64,000 nt of DNA from Marinobacter sp. HL-58 (GCF_001314605.1 NZ_LIHP01000012.1:56080-120079), one strand, 5' to 3'. Counted from the stretch's first letter, positions 37,226-47,795 are shown. Program-made: numbers and translations. The notes: generated by a model not told the origin, from the letters alone.

Positions 37226-38459
37226 ATCGCAAAGCCTCCGCCGGGTCGACGCGGGATGCACGCCACGCCGGGTAAATCGTCGCCAGCAGACTCAGGGTCA
37301 GGCCGGCACCGCTGATAATCCACACATCCTGCCACTGCAGCTGGGAAGGCAGATAACTGATGAAGTACACATCCGCACTGAGGAACTGGTGCCCCATAAA
37401 GGCCTCCAGCCAGGAGATAAATCCGCTGATGTTGTAGGCTCCGAATATCCCGAGCGCCGTTCCGACGATGGTACCGGTGATACCGATAACCGCTCCCTGA
37501 ACAATGAAGATGCGCATGATCCTGCCGGGCGTCGCCCCCATGGTACGCAGAATGGCTATATCCGCCGTTTTGTCCGTCACCACCATCACCAGGGTCGAGA
37601 CGATATTGAAAGCCGCCACCGCCACAATAAACATCAGCAACAGGCCGATCATGGTTTTCTCCATGCGTATGGCCTGAAACAGGTTGCCGTGGGTGCGGGT
37701 CCAGTCAGAAATGTAATGACGGCCACTGAGCTCGCTGGCAGCTTCCCTTGCCACCTGTGGAGCCTTGAACAGATCATCCACCAGCAGGCGCACGCCCTCC
37801 GCCTTGCCGCCGGTGCGCATGAGTTTCGCGGCATCGTCCATGTGAATCAGGGTGTAGTTGCCATCAAGCTCGGCCCCCACACTGAAAATGCCCTTGACAG
37901 TAAACCGTTTCAGGCGCGGCATGACACCGGCAGGCGTCACCGAGGCCTCCGGTAGCACCACGGTTACCCGGTCACCAATCTGGAGCCGGAGTGCCGACGC
38001 CATCTGCTTGCCAATAATAATTCCAAACTCGCCGGACCTGAGGTCCTCCAGCCCGCCTTCGATAAAATGATCTTCAATGATCGAAACGCTCCGTTCCTGC
38101 TCCGGAAGAATGCCATTGAGCATGACACCCCTGACCTCACCACCACCGGTCACCATGCCCTGGCCCTCGATATAGGGTGCCGCGGCAATAACCGATGGAT
38201 GCTGTTCAACCCTTCGATCAACCTCTTCCCAGTCCTTAAGGTTGCCATCGGCCTGTATGGTGGCATGGGGCACCATTCCCAGAATCCGCTGTTTGAGCTC
38301 CCGGTCGAAGCCGTTCATTACCGACAGAACAATGATCAGCACGGCAACACCGAGCATCAGGCCGATCATGGAGGTCAGTGATATGAAAGAAATAAAATGA
38401 TTCCGTCGCTTGGCCGCGGTGTACCGCAAACCGACATACAGTGATAAGGGTCTGAACAT
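37218..38459 (-). CDS. lolC: Lipoprotein-releasing ABC permease, LolC/E/F type
   Basis: A 413-residue permease with four membrane helices (about 25-50, 270-295, 320-350, 375-400) and a large periplasmic domain between the first two. The N-terminus MFRPLSLYVGLRYTAAKRRNHFISFISLTSMIGLMLGVAVLI is typical of the family. Only one permease gene is paired with lolD here, so it may be the single-permease LolF form working as a homodimer; a second permease elsewhere cannot be excluded. I start it at 38459, because the upstream 43 codons lack similarity. Confidence 0.92.
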   Translation of the reverse strand: MFRPLSLYVGLRYTAAKRRNHFISFISLTSMIGLMLGVAVLIIVLSVMNGFDRELKQRILGMVPHATIQADGNLKDWEEVDRRVEQHPSVIAAAPYIEGQGMVTGGGEVRGVMLNGILPEQERSVSIIEDHFIEGGLEDLRSGEFGIIIGKQMASALRLQIGDRVTVVLPEASVTPAGVMPRLKRFTVKGIFSVGAELDGNYTLIHMDDAAKLMRTGGKAEGVRLLVDDLFKAPQVAREAASELSGRHYISDWTRTHGNLFQAIRMEKTMIGLLLMFIVAVAAFNIVSTLVMVVTDKTADIAILRTMGATPGRIMRIFIVQGAVIGITGTIVGTALGIFGAYNISGFISWLEAFMGHQFLSADVYFISYLPSQLQWQDVWIISGAGLTLSLLATIYPAWRASRVDPAEALRYE

Positions 38460-38572
38460 TGGGAGGAGCCTGTCGCTGCCTTCTGGTCTGTCGAAAATCC
38501 TGCCCGATACGAACCGGCAGGAAGCTGCTAAACTTCTATCAGGAAACAATAATACCGCGTTCTGGAGTCCCG

Positions 38573-39160
38573 ATGGCTGTAACGACACCCCATAACAACC
38601 CGGCGGATATCCCCTCTGACCGCAGGGACTTTTTCCGCATCAGCGACCATATCGGCCTGGAAATCCGCAAGCTCGGCCCGGAGGATGCCGGTAAGGATAA
38701 TCCCTTCAATGGCAGCCACCTGGAAAATCTCCGCTCCGAATTCAGGCGCCTTGATCAGGACGTCCGGGCACATCTCGCCAATCTGGCGGAACGAGACCGC
38801 CTGCTGACCTCACTGATCAAGTCACTCAACGGGAAGCTGGATACGCTGGCGCGCATTATGGCCTTTGAGCAAAATCCGTTGCAACCTGAAGACTGGCAGG
38901 ACGTCACCCTCAGCGAAGGCGGTCTGTCATTCCACAGCTCTACCAGCAGCTTCACCCCCGGGGAAATTCTGGCCCTCAGAATGACGCTTCCCCCGGAACT
39001 GTTTCAGCCCGTTGCGATTGCCCGGGTTATCAGTGTCGAGCCGGACGGAAGCGGAGGTGCCAGGGTTCACACGGAATTCAGCGACATCCATGACGGCGAC
39101 CGCCAGCAGATTGCCCGCCATGTGATGCGGTGGCAGATCCGGCAACGGCAAAAAGAATAA
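38573..39160 (+). CDS. PilZ-domain protein with a long helical insertion (tPilZ type)
   Basis: A 195-residue protein. The c-di-GMP motif RDFFR (18-22) and the second motif TLSEGG (112-117, with T where most PilZ proteins have D or N) are separated by about 90 residues of charged heptad-like helix (48-98). This layout resembles the tetrameric PilZ proteins described in Xanthomonas, where the extra helices form a coiled coil. The ATG at 38573 has GGAG six bases upstream. It diverges from the lol genes. It is probably a c-di-GMP receptor; affinity is uncertain because of the changed residue. Confidence 0.8.
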   Translation: MAVTTPHNNPADIPSDRRDFFRISDHIGLEIRKLGPEDAGKDNPFNGSHLENLRSEFRRLDQDVRAHLANLAERDRLLTSLIKSLNGKLDTLARIMAFEQNPLQPEDWQDVTLSEGGLSFHSSTSSFTPGEILALRMTLPPELFQPVAIARVISVEPDGSGGARVHTEFSDIHDGDRQQIARHVMRWQIRQRQKE

Positions 39161-39245
39161 ACTGTCGGTAAATCACCGAATCAGGTCTGACTTTTGTTAG
39201 TCTTTATTCGTTATTACGTTTTATCAATGTGGGAGTAAGTCACTG

Positions 39246-39554
39246 ATGAAAAAATGCACAATAAAATCAGTCTGTGCCGCCACCGCCCTGACCGGACTGG
39301 CCCTGGGAACCATCCCTACCGCAGCCGCAGAGGAAGTCCGCGTACCGGTAAAGTCGCACGCCGAGCGCAGCGCTGAGGCCAACCTTCCCCGCACCGGCAT
39401 GAGCGAGTCCAGCGTCCGTAACGGCTGGGGCAGCCCCACGGAAACCAACGGCCCGGTGGGAGATCCTCCCATTTCCCAGTGGCATTACGAAGATTTTGTC
39501 GTGTACTTTGAGGATGACAGGGTTGTTCATGCGGTACTGAAACCCCAACGCTGA
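39246..39554 (+). CDS. Small secreted protein of unknown function
   Basis: A 102-residue protein with a clear signal peptide (MKKCTIKSVC to about AAA-EE at residue 29). The mature part has one cysteine-free domain with PRTGMSESSVRNGWGSP and ISQWHYEDFVVYFEDDRVVHAV, a pattern like BamE/SmpA-type small periplasmic domains. Similar Pseudomonas proteins are sometimes labelled phosphodiesterase without support. GGGAG precedes the start. It stands alone between the PilZ and agmatine genes. Confidence 0.75.
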   Translation: MKKCTIKSVCAATALTGLALGTIPTAAAEEVRVPVKSHAERSAEANLPRTGMSESSVRNGWGSPTETNGPVGDPPISQWHYEDFVVYFEDDRVVHAVLKPQR

Positions 39555-39631
39555 AAAATCGTTCAATTATATCCTGACGCAACCCTTCCTCTTCGATAGA
39601 ATGTCGGCTTTTGCATAAAGGTGTTCGCAAC

Positions 39632-40684
39632 TTGACTTCCAGACCTTTGATGCCCGCAGAGTGGGCACCCCAAAGTGCCGTAATGCTGACCTGGCCCCAT
39701 CCGGGAACCGACTGGAGCGACAGCCTCTCCGAGGTTGAGCCCGTGTTCATGGAGATCGCGCGGGCAGTGCTCCGTTTCGAGAACGTCGTGCTCAGCTGCG
39801 AACATGTGTTTCGCCTGCAGGAACTGGAGAGGAATCTCAACGCCGAAGCGCAGGAACTGGGTCTGCCGGGACGGGTAGTCGGTGTGCCTGCCCCTGCCAA
39901 CGACACCTGGGCACGGGATCATGGCCCCATTGCCGTGTCCGGTGCGGATGGCACCCGGTTGCTGGATTTTCGCTTTAATGCCTGGGGTAGCAAATTCCCC
40001 TGGGAAAAGGACAATGCGCTGAACCGGCATCTGGCAAACTTCGGCAGTTTTGGCACCACTCCCCTGGTACCGGTGGAGTTTGTTCTCGAAGGCGGCTCCA
40101 TCGAATCCGATGGGCAGGGAACCATACTCACCACCAGTGAATGCCTGCTGACACCCTCTCGAAATCCTTCCATGGACCGTGCCTCCATTGAACATCTGCT
40201 GGGGGAAACCCTGGGGGCTGACAGGATCCTGTGGCTTAATCACGGCTACCTGGCCGGCGACGACACCGACAGTCATATCGATACCCTGGCCCGATTCTGT
40301 GCCGACGATCACATCTGTTACGTGGCCTGCCCGGATGTCAGCGACGAGCATTACAGTGCGCTGGCGGCCATGGAAGAAGAACTGCAGCAGTTTCACCAGG
40401 CGAACGGCCAGCCCTACAAACTGACGCCACTGCCGTGGCCCGATGCCATTTACGGTGACGACGGCGAACGGCTCCCGGCCACCTACGCCAACTTCCTGAT
40501 TATCAACGGTGCCGTTCTGGTGCCTGCCTACGGCGTGCCCCAGGATGATGATGCACTCAGAGTCCTCGCTGGCCTTTTCCCGGGCCGGGAGATGATTCCG
40601 GTGAACTGCCGCCCGCTGATCAGGCAACACGGCAGCCTTCATTGTGTCACCATGCAGATACCCGCTGGAGTTGTGCAGGTATGA
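39632..40684 (+). CDS. aguA: Agmatine deiminase
   Basis: About 350 residues. It converts agmatine to N-carbamoylputrescine in putrescine synthesis. Family marks are LTWPHPGTDW at the N-terminus, NDTWARDHGP, VLEGGSIESDG, DDTDSHIDTLARF and the nucleophile Cys338 in GSLHCVTMQIP. I use the TTG at 39632, eight bases after AAAGGTG; ATG 39650 is an alternative. The stop overlaps the aguB start in ATGA, so both steps are made together. Confidence 0.93.
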   Translation: MTSRPLMPAEWAPQSAVMLTWPHPGTDWSDSLSEVEPVFMEIARAVLRFENVVLSCEHVFRLQELERNLNAEAQELGLPGRVVGVPAPANDTWARDHGPIAVSGADGTRLLDFRFNAWGSKFPWEKDNALNRHLANFGSFGTTPLVPVEFVLEGGSIESDGQGTILTTSECLLTPSRNPSMDRASIEHLLGETLGADRILWLNHGYLAGDDTDSHIDTLARFCADDHICYVACPDVSDEHYSALAAMEEELQQFHQANGQPYKLTPLPWPDAIYGDDGERLPATYANFLIINGAVLVPAYGVPQDDDALRVLAGLFPGREMIPVNCRPLIRQHGSLHCVTMQIPAGVVQV

Positions 40685-41604
40685 TTCGCCCCACTCCGGC
40701 CGGTGTACTGGCCATTGCCGCCATCCAACAAACGTGCGACGCCAACAAGGACACCAGCCTGGCCACCAGCGAGCGACTGCTTCGTCAGGCTGCCAGTGAC
40801 GGCGCACAGCTGGTTGTTCTACAGGAGCTGCACGCCACCCTGTATTTTTGCCAGACCGAAGACACCACCGTGTTCGACCTGGCCGAACCCATTCCCGGGC
40901 CCACCAGTGACCGCTTGTCGGCACTGGCTTCAGATCTGGGGATTGTGATCGTCGGGTCCATTTTCGAGCGGCGGATGAACGGGGTCTATCACAACACCGC
41001 GGTTGTCTTTGAGCGGGATGGCACCATTGCCGGCATGTACCGAAAGATGCACATCCCGGACGACCCCGGCTTTTACGAGAAGTTCTACTTCACCCCCGGC
41101 GATGCCACGTTCAACGATGGCACCAGCGGGTTTACCCCGATCGAAACATCCGTGGGCCGGCTCGGTGTGCTGGTCTGCTGGGACCAGTGGTACCCGGAAG
41201 CCGCCCGCCTGATGGCCCTGGCTGGCGCCGAAGTGCTGATCTACCCCACCGCGATCGGCTGGGACATCACGGACGACCCGGAAGAACAGGCACGCCAGCT
41301 GGAAGCCTGGGTCACGGTTCAGCGTGGCCACGCCGTGGCCAATAACCTGCCGGTCATTGCTCCCAACCGGGTGGGAACCGAACCAGATCCCTCGGGGCAG
41401 TCAGATGGCATCCGTTTCTGGGGCAACAGCTTCATCTGTGGCCCCCAGGGAGAATTCCTGGCACGGGCCGACGATCACTCCGAAACCATACTGTCCACCA
41501 CCATCAACCGCGCACGCAGTGAATCGATTCGACGCATCTGGCCGTATTTCAGGGATCGACGCATCGATGCCTATGGCGACATTCTCAAGCGGGTAAGGGA
41601 CTGA
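40681..41604 (+). CDS. aguB: N-carbamoylputrescine amidohydrolase
   Basis: A 307-residue nitrilase-superfamily enzyme that hydrolyses N-carbamoylputrescine to putrescine, CO2 and ammonia. The Glu-Lys-Cys triad is visible in VVLQELHAT, YRKMHIPDD and LVCWDQWYPEA (Cys166). The ATG at 40681 overlaps the aguA stop; the open frame upstream is not part of the gene. Confidence 0.94.
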   Translation: MIRPTPAGVLAIAAIQQTCDANKDTSLATSERLLRQAASDGAQLVVLQELHATLYFCQTEDTTVFDLAEPIPGPTSDRLSALASDLGIVIVGSIFERRMNGVYHNTAVVFERDGTIAGMYRKMHIPDDPGFYEKFYFTPGDATFNDGTSGFTPIETSVGRLGVLVCWDQWYPEAARLMALAGAEVLIYPTAIGWDITDDPEEQARQLEAWVTVQRGHAVANNLPVIAPNRVGTEPDPSGQSDGIRFWGNSFICGPQGEFLARADDHSETILSTTINRARSESIRRIWPYFRDRRIDAYGDILKRVRD

Positions 41605-41611
41605 GCATTTC

Positions 41612-42523
41612 ATGAAGAAGCTGACGGATACGGTTATCCGTGAACTGAACAGCATACTCCTGGGCAAGGACCACCAGGTCCGGCTCGCCCTGTGCGGCCT
41701 TCTGGCCAGGGGGCACCTGCTGATCGAAGATATCCCCGGCATGGGCAAAACCACCCTGTCCCACGCCCTGGCGAAGGTCATGGGGCTGAGTTACCAACGT
41801 ATTCAGTTCACCAACGACCTGCTGCCGGCTGACGTACTTGGCTTCTCCATGTACGACAAGGAGGCCGGCAGCCTGGTGTTCCACCCGGGCCCGATCTTCG
41901 CCCAGGTTGTCCTGGCTGATGAGATCAACCGCGCTTCCCCCCGAACCCAGAGTGCGTTACTGGAAGCCATGGAAGAACGACAGGTGTCCATCGAGGGTGA
42001 AACCCGGCCACTGCCCCACCCGTTTTTCGTGATCGCCACCCAGAACCCCATTGAACAGGGGGGCACCTACCCCCTGCCGGAGTCCCAGCTTGACCGCTTT
42101 CTGATGCGTATCCGGCTCGGTTACCCCGATCCCCGTGCTGAACGTGAGCTACTGGAAGGTGAGGACCGCCGGGCCATGACCGAACGCCTGCAGCCCATCC
42201 TCTCCGCAGAAGATCTGCAGACCCTGCAGGACGCCGTCCACCGGGTGACCACCAGCCCCGCACTGCTGGATTATGTACAACGCCTGCTGGAGCAGAGTCG
42301 CCGCATGCCGGGGCTGCTCTATGGCCTGTCACCCCGCGCCGGCCTTGGCCTGGTGCGTGCCGCCAGGGCCTGGGCGCTGATGGACGGCCGTCACCATGTA
42401 TTGCCCGACGACATCCAGGCCGTATTTCCCGCAGTTGCAGAACACCGCCTGGAACAGGGAGAATCCGGTAAGAGCGCTGAAAGAATCAGGCAACTTCTGA
42501 CCTCCGTATCTGTCATTGAATAA
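41612..42523 (+). CDS. MoxR-family AAA+ ATPase
   Basis: A 303-residue AAA+ ATPase with Walker A DIPGMGKTTLS, Walker B VLADEINRASPRTQSALLEAMEE and sensor 1 VIATQNPIEQGGTYPLPESQLDRF. MoxR proteins act as chaperones that mature partner enzymes, usually through a neighbouring DUF58/VWA protein. Here no DUF58 or TgpA-like gene follows; aguB lies 7 bp upstream and trxB 21 bp downstream, so the client is unknown. Confidence 0.9.
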   Translation: MKKLTDTVIRELNSILLGKDHQVRLALCGLLARGHLLIEDIPGMGKTTLSHALAKVMGLSYQRIQFTNDLLPADVLGFSMYDKEAGSLVFHPGPIFAQVVLADEINRASPRTQSALLEAMEERQVSIEGETRPLPHPFFVIATQNPIEQGGTYPLPESQLDRFLMRIRLGYPDPRAERELLEGEDRRAMTERLQPILSAEDLQTLQDAVHRVTTSPALLDYVQRLLEQSRRMPGLLYGLSPRAGLGLVRAARAWALMDGRHHVLPDDIQAVFPAVAEHRLEQGESGKSAERIRQLLTSVSVIE

Positions 42524-43495
<972 letters not shown>

Positions 43496-43541
43496 AGGGA
43501 ATAAGGAATAGGGAGAGAGCGGGCAACTCCCAGACCCGAAA

Positions 43542-43647
43542 GGCGGGTGGAACCGGGTGTCTGAAACTGTGCGGAGCCATGGATGGCGGAGCCCAAGCGC
43601 CACATGGATGTGCTCGAGCGTGTTTCAGACACCCGGTTCCACCCGCC
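43542..43647. repeat. 106-bp inverted-repeat element between trxB and aat
   Basis: Perfect 26-bp arms (43542-43567 and 43622-43647) enclose a 54-base loop. The loop contains two mini-palindromes, GCCATGGATGGC (43576-43587) and CACATGGATGTG (43601-43612). The structure would form a cruciform or long RNA hairpin. It resembles dispersed intergenic repeats seen in Marinobacter-like genomes, but no other copy is visible in this window. It occupies the only long gap (200 bp) in this operon region and could end trxB transcripts. Confidence 0.75.
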
Positions 43648-43695
43648 GACACCCCGAGGTCAAAACTTGAAGTTAACCGCAAAAGCCGGACTAGC

Positions 43696-44409
43696 ATGAC
43701 GACACTACCCTGGCTAGAACAAGACCAACTCTGGTTCCCCCCCGCCGAACAAGCCCTCGACGACCCCGACGGACTGCTGGCCCTGGGCGGCGACCTCTCC
43801 ACCGAAAGGCTCAAACTGGCCTACCGAAGCGGCATATTCCCCTGGTTCAGCGACGACCAACCCATACTCTGGTGGTCACCCAACCCCCGCTGCGTACTCT
43901 TCCCGGAAGAAATCCACATCGCCAGAAGCCTGCGCCGGACCCTCAACAGCGGCTACTTCACCATCACCGCCGACCAGGCCTTCGCCAGAGTCATTCGCCT
44001 GTGCGCCAACACCCGGGCCGAAGGCACCTGGATCACCCGGGACATGATTGACAGCTATAGCCAGCTACACAAACAGGGTATCGCCCACTCCATTGAAGCG
44101 TGGAACCCCCGCGGCGAACTGGTGGGGGGCATGTACGGACTGGCCATCGGCCAGTGTTTTTTCGGGGAATCCATGTTCTCCCTGGAAACCAATGCCTCGA
44201 AAGTCCTCATGGTTCACCTGGCTAACCAGCTCAGAGCATGGGGATACCGCATTATGGATTGCCAGGTTGAAAGCGGACACCTGCTCAGAATGGGGGCCCG
44301 CTGTATTCCCCGCAGCGAATTTTTATCTATACTCAGAGCATGCGTCGACAGCAGTCCGGACCACAAACACTGGGACTTCCAGTGGCAATGGCCCGGCCCG
44401 GAGGTGTGA
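43696..44409 (+). CDS. aat: Leucyl/phenylalanyl-tRNA-protein transferase
   Basis: A 237-residue enzyme that adds Leu or Phe from tRNA to proteins with N-terminal Lys or Arg, making N-degrons for ClpS-ClpAP. Conserved motifs are DDPDGLLALGGDLS, YRSGIFPWFSDDQPILWWSPNPR, EGTWITRDMI and VGGMYGLAIGQCFFGESMFS. The ATG at 43696 is the first that fits the family; the open frame before it runs through the inverted repeat. The stop directly abuts the bpt start. Confidence 0.95.
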   Translation: MTTLPWLEQDQLWFPPAEQALDDPDGLLALGGDLSTERLKLAYRSGIFPWFSDDQPILWWSPNPRCVLFPEEIHIARSLRRTLNSGYFTITADQAFARVIRLCANTRAEGTWITRDMIDSYSQLHKQGIAHSIEAWNPRGELVGGMYGLAIGQCFFGESMFSLETNASKVLMVHLANQLRAWGYRIMDCQVESGHLLRMGARCIPRSEFLSILRACVDSSPDHKHWDFQWQWPGPEV

Positions 44410-45123
44410 ATGAGCAATCTCAGGACCCTGGTGTTTTTTGCCACGCCCGCCCATGACTGCAGCTACCTGCCCGATCGAGAAGCAACCACCATGTTCGTTG
44501 ATCCGCGGGCACAGGTTGATAAACGGTTATACAGCCAGTTAACCGCGCTGGGATTCCGTCGCAGCGGCTCGCATTATTACCGCCCCCACTGCGAAAGCTG
44601 CAACGCCTGTGTTCCGGTCAGGCTGAAGGTGGACCAGTTCCGGCCGGATCGCAGCCAGCGAAGGGTCATGAAGAACAACGCGGATCTCACCTGCAGAATG
44701 GTCCGGGCAGTCTTCTCCGAGCGGTATTACCGTCTTTACGCCCATTACATAGAACAAAGACATTCGGACGGTGACATGTACCCGCCCTCCCGTGAACAGT
44801 TCATGTCATTCCTGGTGGAAGGCGCCACGGACTCCTGGTTCCTTGAAATCCTGGATGGTGAAAGGCTGGTGGGCCTCGCCGCTGTGGATATGCTGGACGA
44901 AGGGCTTTCCGCCATCTATACCGTATTCGATCCGGAGTACGAGCGAAGAAGCCTGGGGACATTCGCAGTACTCTGGCAGATCGAGGAAGCAAAACGGCGG
45001 GGCCTCCCCCATCTGTATCTTGGCTACTGGATCAGGGAGTGCCGGAAGATGAACTACAAGACCCGGTTCCGCCCCATCGAGGCGCTACGAGACGGTCAAT
45101 GGCGGGCAATGGACGTGAACTGA
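44410..45123 (+). CDS. bpt: Aspartate/glutamate leucyltransferase
   Basis: A 237-residue ATE-family transferase that adds Leu to N-terminal Asp or Glu. It has the N-terminal HDCSYLPDREATTMF motif, YRPHCESCNACVPVRL with paired cysteines, and GYWIRECRKMNYKTRFRP near the end. The start codon immediately follows the aat stop, so both transferases of the N-degron pathway are co-expressed. Confidence 0.94.
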   Translation: MSNLRTLVFFATPAHDCSYLPDREATTMFVDPRAQVDKRLYSQLTALGFRRSGSHYYRPHCESCNACVPVRLKVDQFRPDRSQRRVMKNNADLTCRMVRAVFSERYYRLYAHYIEQRHSDGDMYPPSREQFMSFLVEGATDSWFLEILDGERLVGLAAVDMLDEGLSAIYTVFDPEYERRSLGTFAVLWQIEEAKRRGLPHLYLGYWIRECRKMNYKTRFRPIEALRDGQWRAMDVN

Positions 45124-45125
45124 CT

Positions 45126-45154
45126 TTGCCAAATGGCGACAAATCAGGCAGAAT
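45126..45154 (+). promoter_or_regulatory. Probable infA promoter
   Basis: TTGCCA (45126-45131) and CAGAAT (45149-45154), 17 bp apart, lie in the 78-bp gap upstream of infA. The match is moderate. Confidence 0.45.
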
Positions 45155-45201
45155 TGCGCAATTTAGAATTCCAGCAAGCCAATTTATGAGGTTTTTACTG
45201 A

Positions 45202-45420
45202 ATGGCAAAGTCCGATGCTATTGAAATGGAAGGCGTTATTGTAGACACGCTTCCAAATACCATGTTCCGTGTTGAACTTGAGAACGGCCATATCGTTACC
45301 GCTCACATTTCCGGCAAGATGCGCAAGAACTATATCCGTATCCTGACAGGAGACAAGGTCAAGGTAGAACTGACCCCATACGACCTGAGCAAGGGACGCA
45401 TCGTTTACCGCGCCCGTTGA
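45202..45420 (+). CDS. infA: Translation initiation factor IF-1
   Basis: A 72-residue OB-fold protein that binds the ribosomal A site during initiation. The sequence is canonical ([40 protein letters not shown]). GAGG lies about ten bases upstream. Its placement after bpt and next to clpA is the standard gammaproteobacterial order. A strong terminator follows. Confidence 0.98.
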   Translation: MAKSDAIEMEGVIVDTLPNTMFRVELENGHIVTAHISGKMRKNYIRILTGDKVKVELTPYDLSKGRIVYRAR

Positions 45421-45446
45421 TTACCCTGTGGTACCCGGAAGCCCCG

Positions 45447-45479
45447 AAAAAAACCGCACTGTTGCCAGTGCGGTTTTTT
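45447..45479. terminator. Bidirectional intrinsic terminator, infA/clpA
   Basis: CCGCACTG (45454-45461), loop TTGC, CAGTGCGG (45466-45473), with an A-run before and six Ts after. It serves infA on the plus strand and clpA on the minus strand. Confidence 0.9.
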
Positions 45480-45506
45480 CGTTGGTTGCCTTGAACTCGG
45501 CTCACA

Positions 45507-47777
45507 TCAGACAGCCTCGGCCGGCTCATCCTCATACTCGAATACCAGCTCGTCATCCTTGAGACGAATATGGACATCGCCACCGTGTTCTGACAGGCGT
45601 CCGAACAGGATCTGCTCGGCCAGCGGCCGCTTGATCTTGTCCTGGATCAGACGGGCCATCGGGCGGGCGCCCATGGTAACGTCGTAACCCCTCTCAGCCA
45701 GCCATTGCTTGGCGTCATCGTCCACGTGAAGCACAACATGCTTCTCGTCCAGCTGGGCCTGAAGTTCGGTCAGGAACTTGTCCACCACGTAGGTGATGGT
45801 TGCAGGCTGCAGGTCGCCGAACTGGATAATGCCATCCAGCCTGTTACGGAACTCGGGCGTGAAGGTCTTGCTGATGATCTCCATGCCGTCGCTTCTATGA
45901 TCCTGCTCGCTGAAGCCAATGGAACGGCGGGCCATGCTCTCGGCACCGGCGTTCGTGGTCATCACCAGAATCACGTGGCGGAAATCCGCCTTGCGGCCGT
46001 TGTTATCCGTCAGGGTACCGTGATCCATCACCTGCAACAGCAGGTTGAAGACCTCCGGATGAGCCTTTTCGATCTCATCCAGCAGCAGCACACAGTGCGG
46101 ATGCTTGCTCACGGATTCCGTCAGCAGGCCACCCTGGTCGTATCCCACATAGCCCGGAGGCGCACCGATCAGACGGGACACGGTATGACGCTCCATGTAC
46201 TCGGACATGTCGAAGCGTACCAGCTCGATACCCAGCACCTTGGCCAGCTGTTTGGTGACCTCGGTCTTGCCCACGCCAGTGGGGCCGGCAAACAGGAAGG
46301 CACCTTCCGGCTTCTCCGGCGCTTTCAGGCCGGCACGGGCCAGCTTGATGGCAGTGGACAGGGACTCGATGGCCGGATCCTGCCCGAACACCACCATCTT
46401 GAGGTCCCGCTCCAGGTTACGGAGCAGATCCTTGTCGCTGGTGGATACATTCTTCGGCGGAATGCGGGCAATATTGGCCACCACATCCTCGATTTCCGAG
46501 ACATCAATGGTTTTCTTGCGCTTGGCAACAGGCAGCAGGCGCTGGTGCGCGCCGGCTTCGTCAATCACGTCAATGGCCTTGTCGGGCAAGTGACGATCCG
46601 TGATGTAGCGTTCGGACAGCTCTGCCGCAACGCGCAGCGCCTGATCCGTGTACTTCAGGTCGTGGTGCTTCTCGAAGTGTGACTTCAGCCCCTTGAGGAT
46701 CTGGTAGGTATCCTCGACACTGGGCTCGTTCACATCGATTTTCTGGAAGCGACGGGCCAGCGCACTGTCTTTTTCAAAAATGCCCCGGAACTCCTGGAAC
46801 GTCGTGGAGCCGATGCAACGGATTTCCCCGGAGCTCAGCATGGGCTTGAGCAGATTGGATGCGTCCATGACACCGCCGGACGCGGACCCGGCACCGATGA
46901 TGGTGTGGATCTCATCAATAAACAGGATCGCGTGCTTCTCTTTCTTGAGCTCCGCAAGCAGGCCCTTCAGACGCTTCTCGAAATCACCGCGGTACTTGGT
47001 TCCGGCCAGCAGTGCGCCCAGATCCAGTGAGTAGACCACGGCATCCGAGATGATATCCGGTACCTGGCCATCCACAATCCGTTTGGCCAGGCCTTCGGCG
47101 ATGGCAGTCTTGCCCACACCGGCCTCGCCCACCAGCAGCGGGTTGTTCTTGCGCCGGCGGACCAGTATCTGGACCACCCGCTCCACTTCGTGCTCACGGC
47201 CAATCAGCGGATCAATCCGGCCCTGACGTGCCTGCTCGTTAAGGTTGGTTGCATAGCTTTCCAGCGGGCGCGAGGCTCCGCCTTCCTCTCCGGCTTCTTC
47301 ATGGGAAGCCTGATCATGTCCTTCCTGGTCCTCGGCACCCTGAACGCGGGAGATACCATGGGAAACAAAATTGACCACGTCAATCCTGGCTATGCTCTGC
47401 TTCTTGAGCACATAGACCGCCTGGCTTTCCTGTTCACTGAAGATAGCCACCAGTACATTGGCACCGGTCACTTCCTTCTTGCCAGAAGATTGCACATGAA
47501 AGACAGCACGCTGCAGTACGCGCTGGAATCCGAGCGTGGGTTGCGTTTCCCGCTCGCTGTCGTTGCTGGGGATCAGTGGTGTGGTTGAATCCACAAACTC
47601 AACGAGTTCTTCCTGAAGCCGGGCAAGATCTGCACCGCACGCTTTCAGGACGCCCACTGCCGAATCGTTATCGAGCAGGGCCAGCAAAAGATGCTCCACG
47701 GTCATGAATTCATGACGCTTGTCACGGGCACTTTTGAAAGCCGTATTCAGTGTAATTTCAAGATCTTTGCTCAGCAT
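45507..47777 (-). CDS. clpA: ATP-dependent Clp protease ATP-binding subunit ClpA
   Basis: A 756-residue unfoldase that feeds substrates to ClpP. An N-terminal Clp_N repeat domain (1-145) binds ClpS. The first AAA+ module has [11 protein letters not shown] and the second [11 protein letters not shown], and an IGF-type ClpP-binding loop lies in the segment RRSIGFSEQ. Start [11 protein letters not shown] at 47777 matches the family. It lies 18 bp after clpS on the same strand. An acidic C-terminal tail is present. Confidence 0.97.
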   Translation of the reverse strand: MLSKDLEITLNTAFKSARDKRHEFMTVEHLLLALLDNDSAVGVLKACGADLARLQEELVEFVDSTTPLIPSNDSERETQPTLGFQRVLQRAVFHVQSSGKKEVTGANVLVAIFSEQESQAVYVLKKQSIARIDVVNFVSHGISRVQGAEDQEGHDQASHEEAGEEGGASRPLESYATNLNEQARQGRIDPLIGREHEVERVVQILVRRRKNNPLLVGEAGVGKTAIAEGLAKRIVDGQVPDIISDAVVYSLDLGALLAGTKYRGDFEKRLKGLLAELKKEKHAILFIDEIHTIIGAGSASGGVMDASNLLKPMLSSGEIRCIGSTTFQEFRGIFEKDSALARRFQKIDVNEPSVEDTYQILKGLKSHFEKHHDLKYTDQALRVAAELSERYITDRHLPDKAIDVIDEAGAHQRLLPVAKRKKTIDVSEIEDVVANIARIPPKNVSTSDKDLLRNLERDLKMVVFGQDPAIESLSTAIKLARAGLKAPEKPEGAFLFAGPTGVGKTEVTKQLAKVLGIELVRFDMSEYMERHTVSRLIGAPPGYVGYDQGGLLTESVSKHPHCVLLLDEIEKAHPEVFNLLLQVMDHGTLTDNNGRKADFRHVILVMTTNAGAESMARRSIGFSEQDHRSDGMEIISKTFTPEFRNRLDGIIQFGDLQPATITYVVDKFLTELQAQLDEKHVVLHVDDDAKQWLAERGYDVTMGARPMARLIQDKIKRPLAEQILFGRLSEHGGDVHIRLKDDELVFEYEDEPAEAV

Positions 47778-47795
47778 GGGCCACCCCAAGGTCTA

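Noticed and set aside
45124-45201. A tRNA gene near infA, as in enteric bacteria (serW)
   Set aside because: The 78-bp gap has no cloverleaf and no T-loop sequence; only promoter-like elements are seen.
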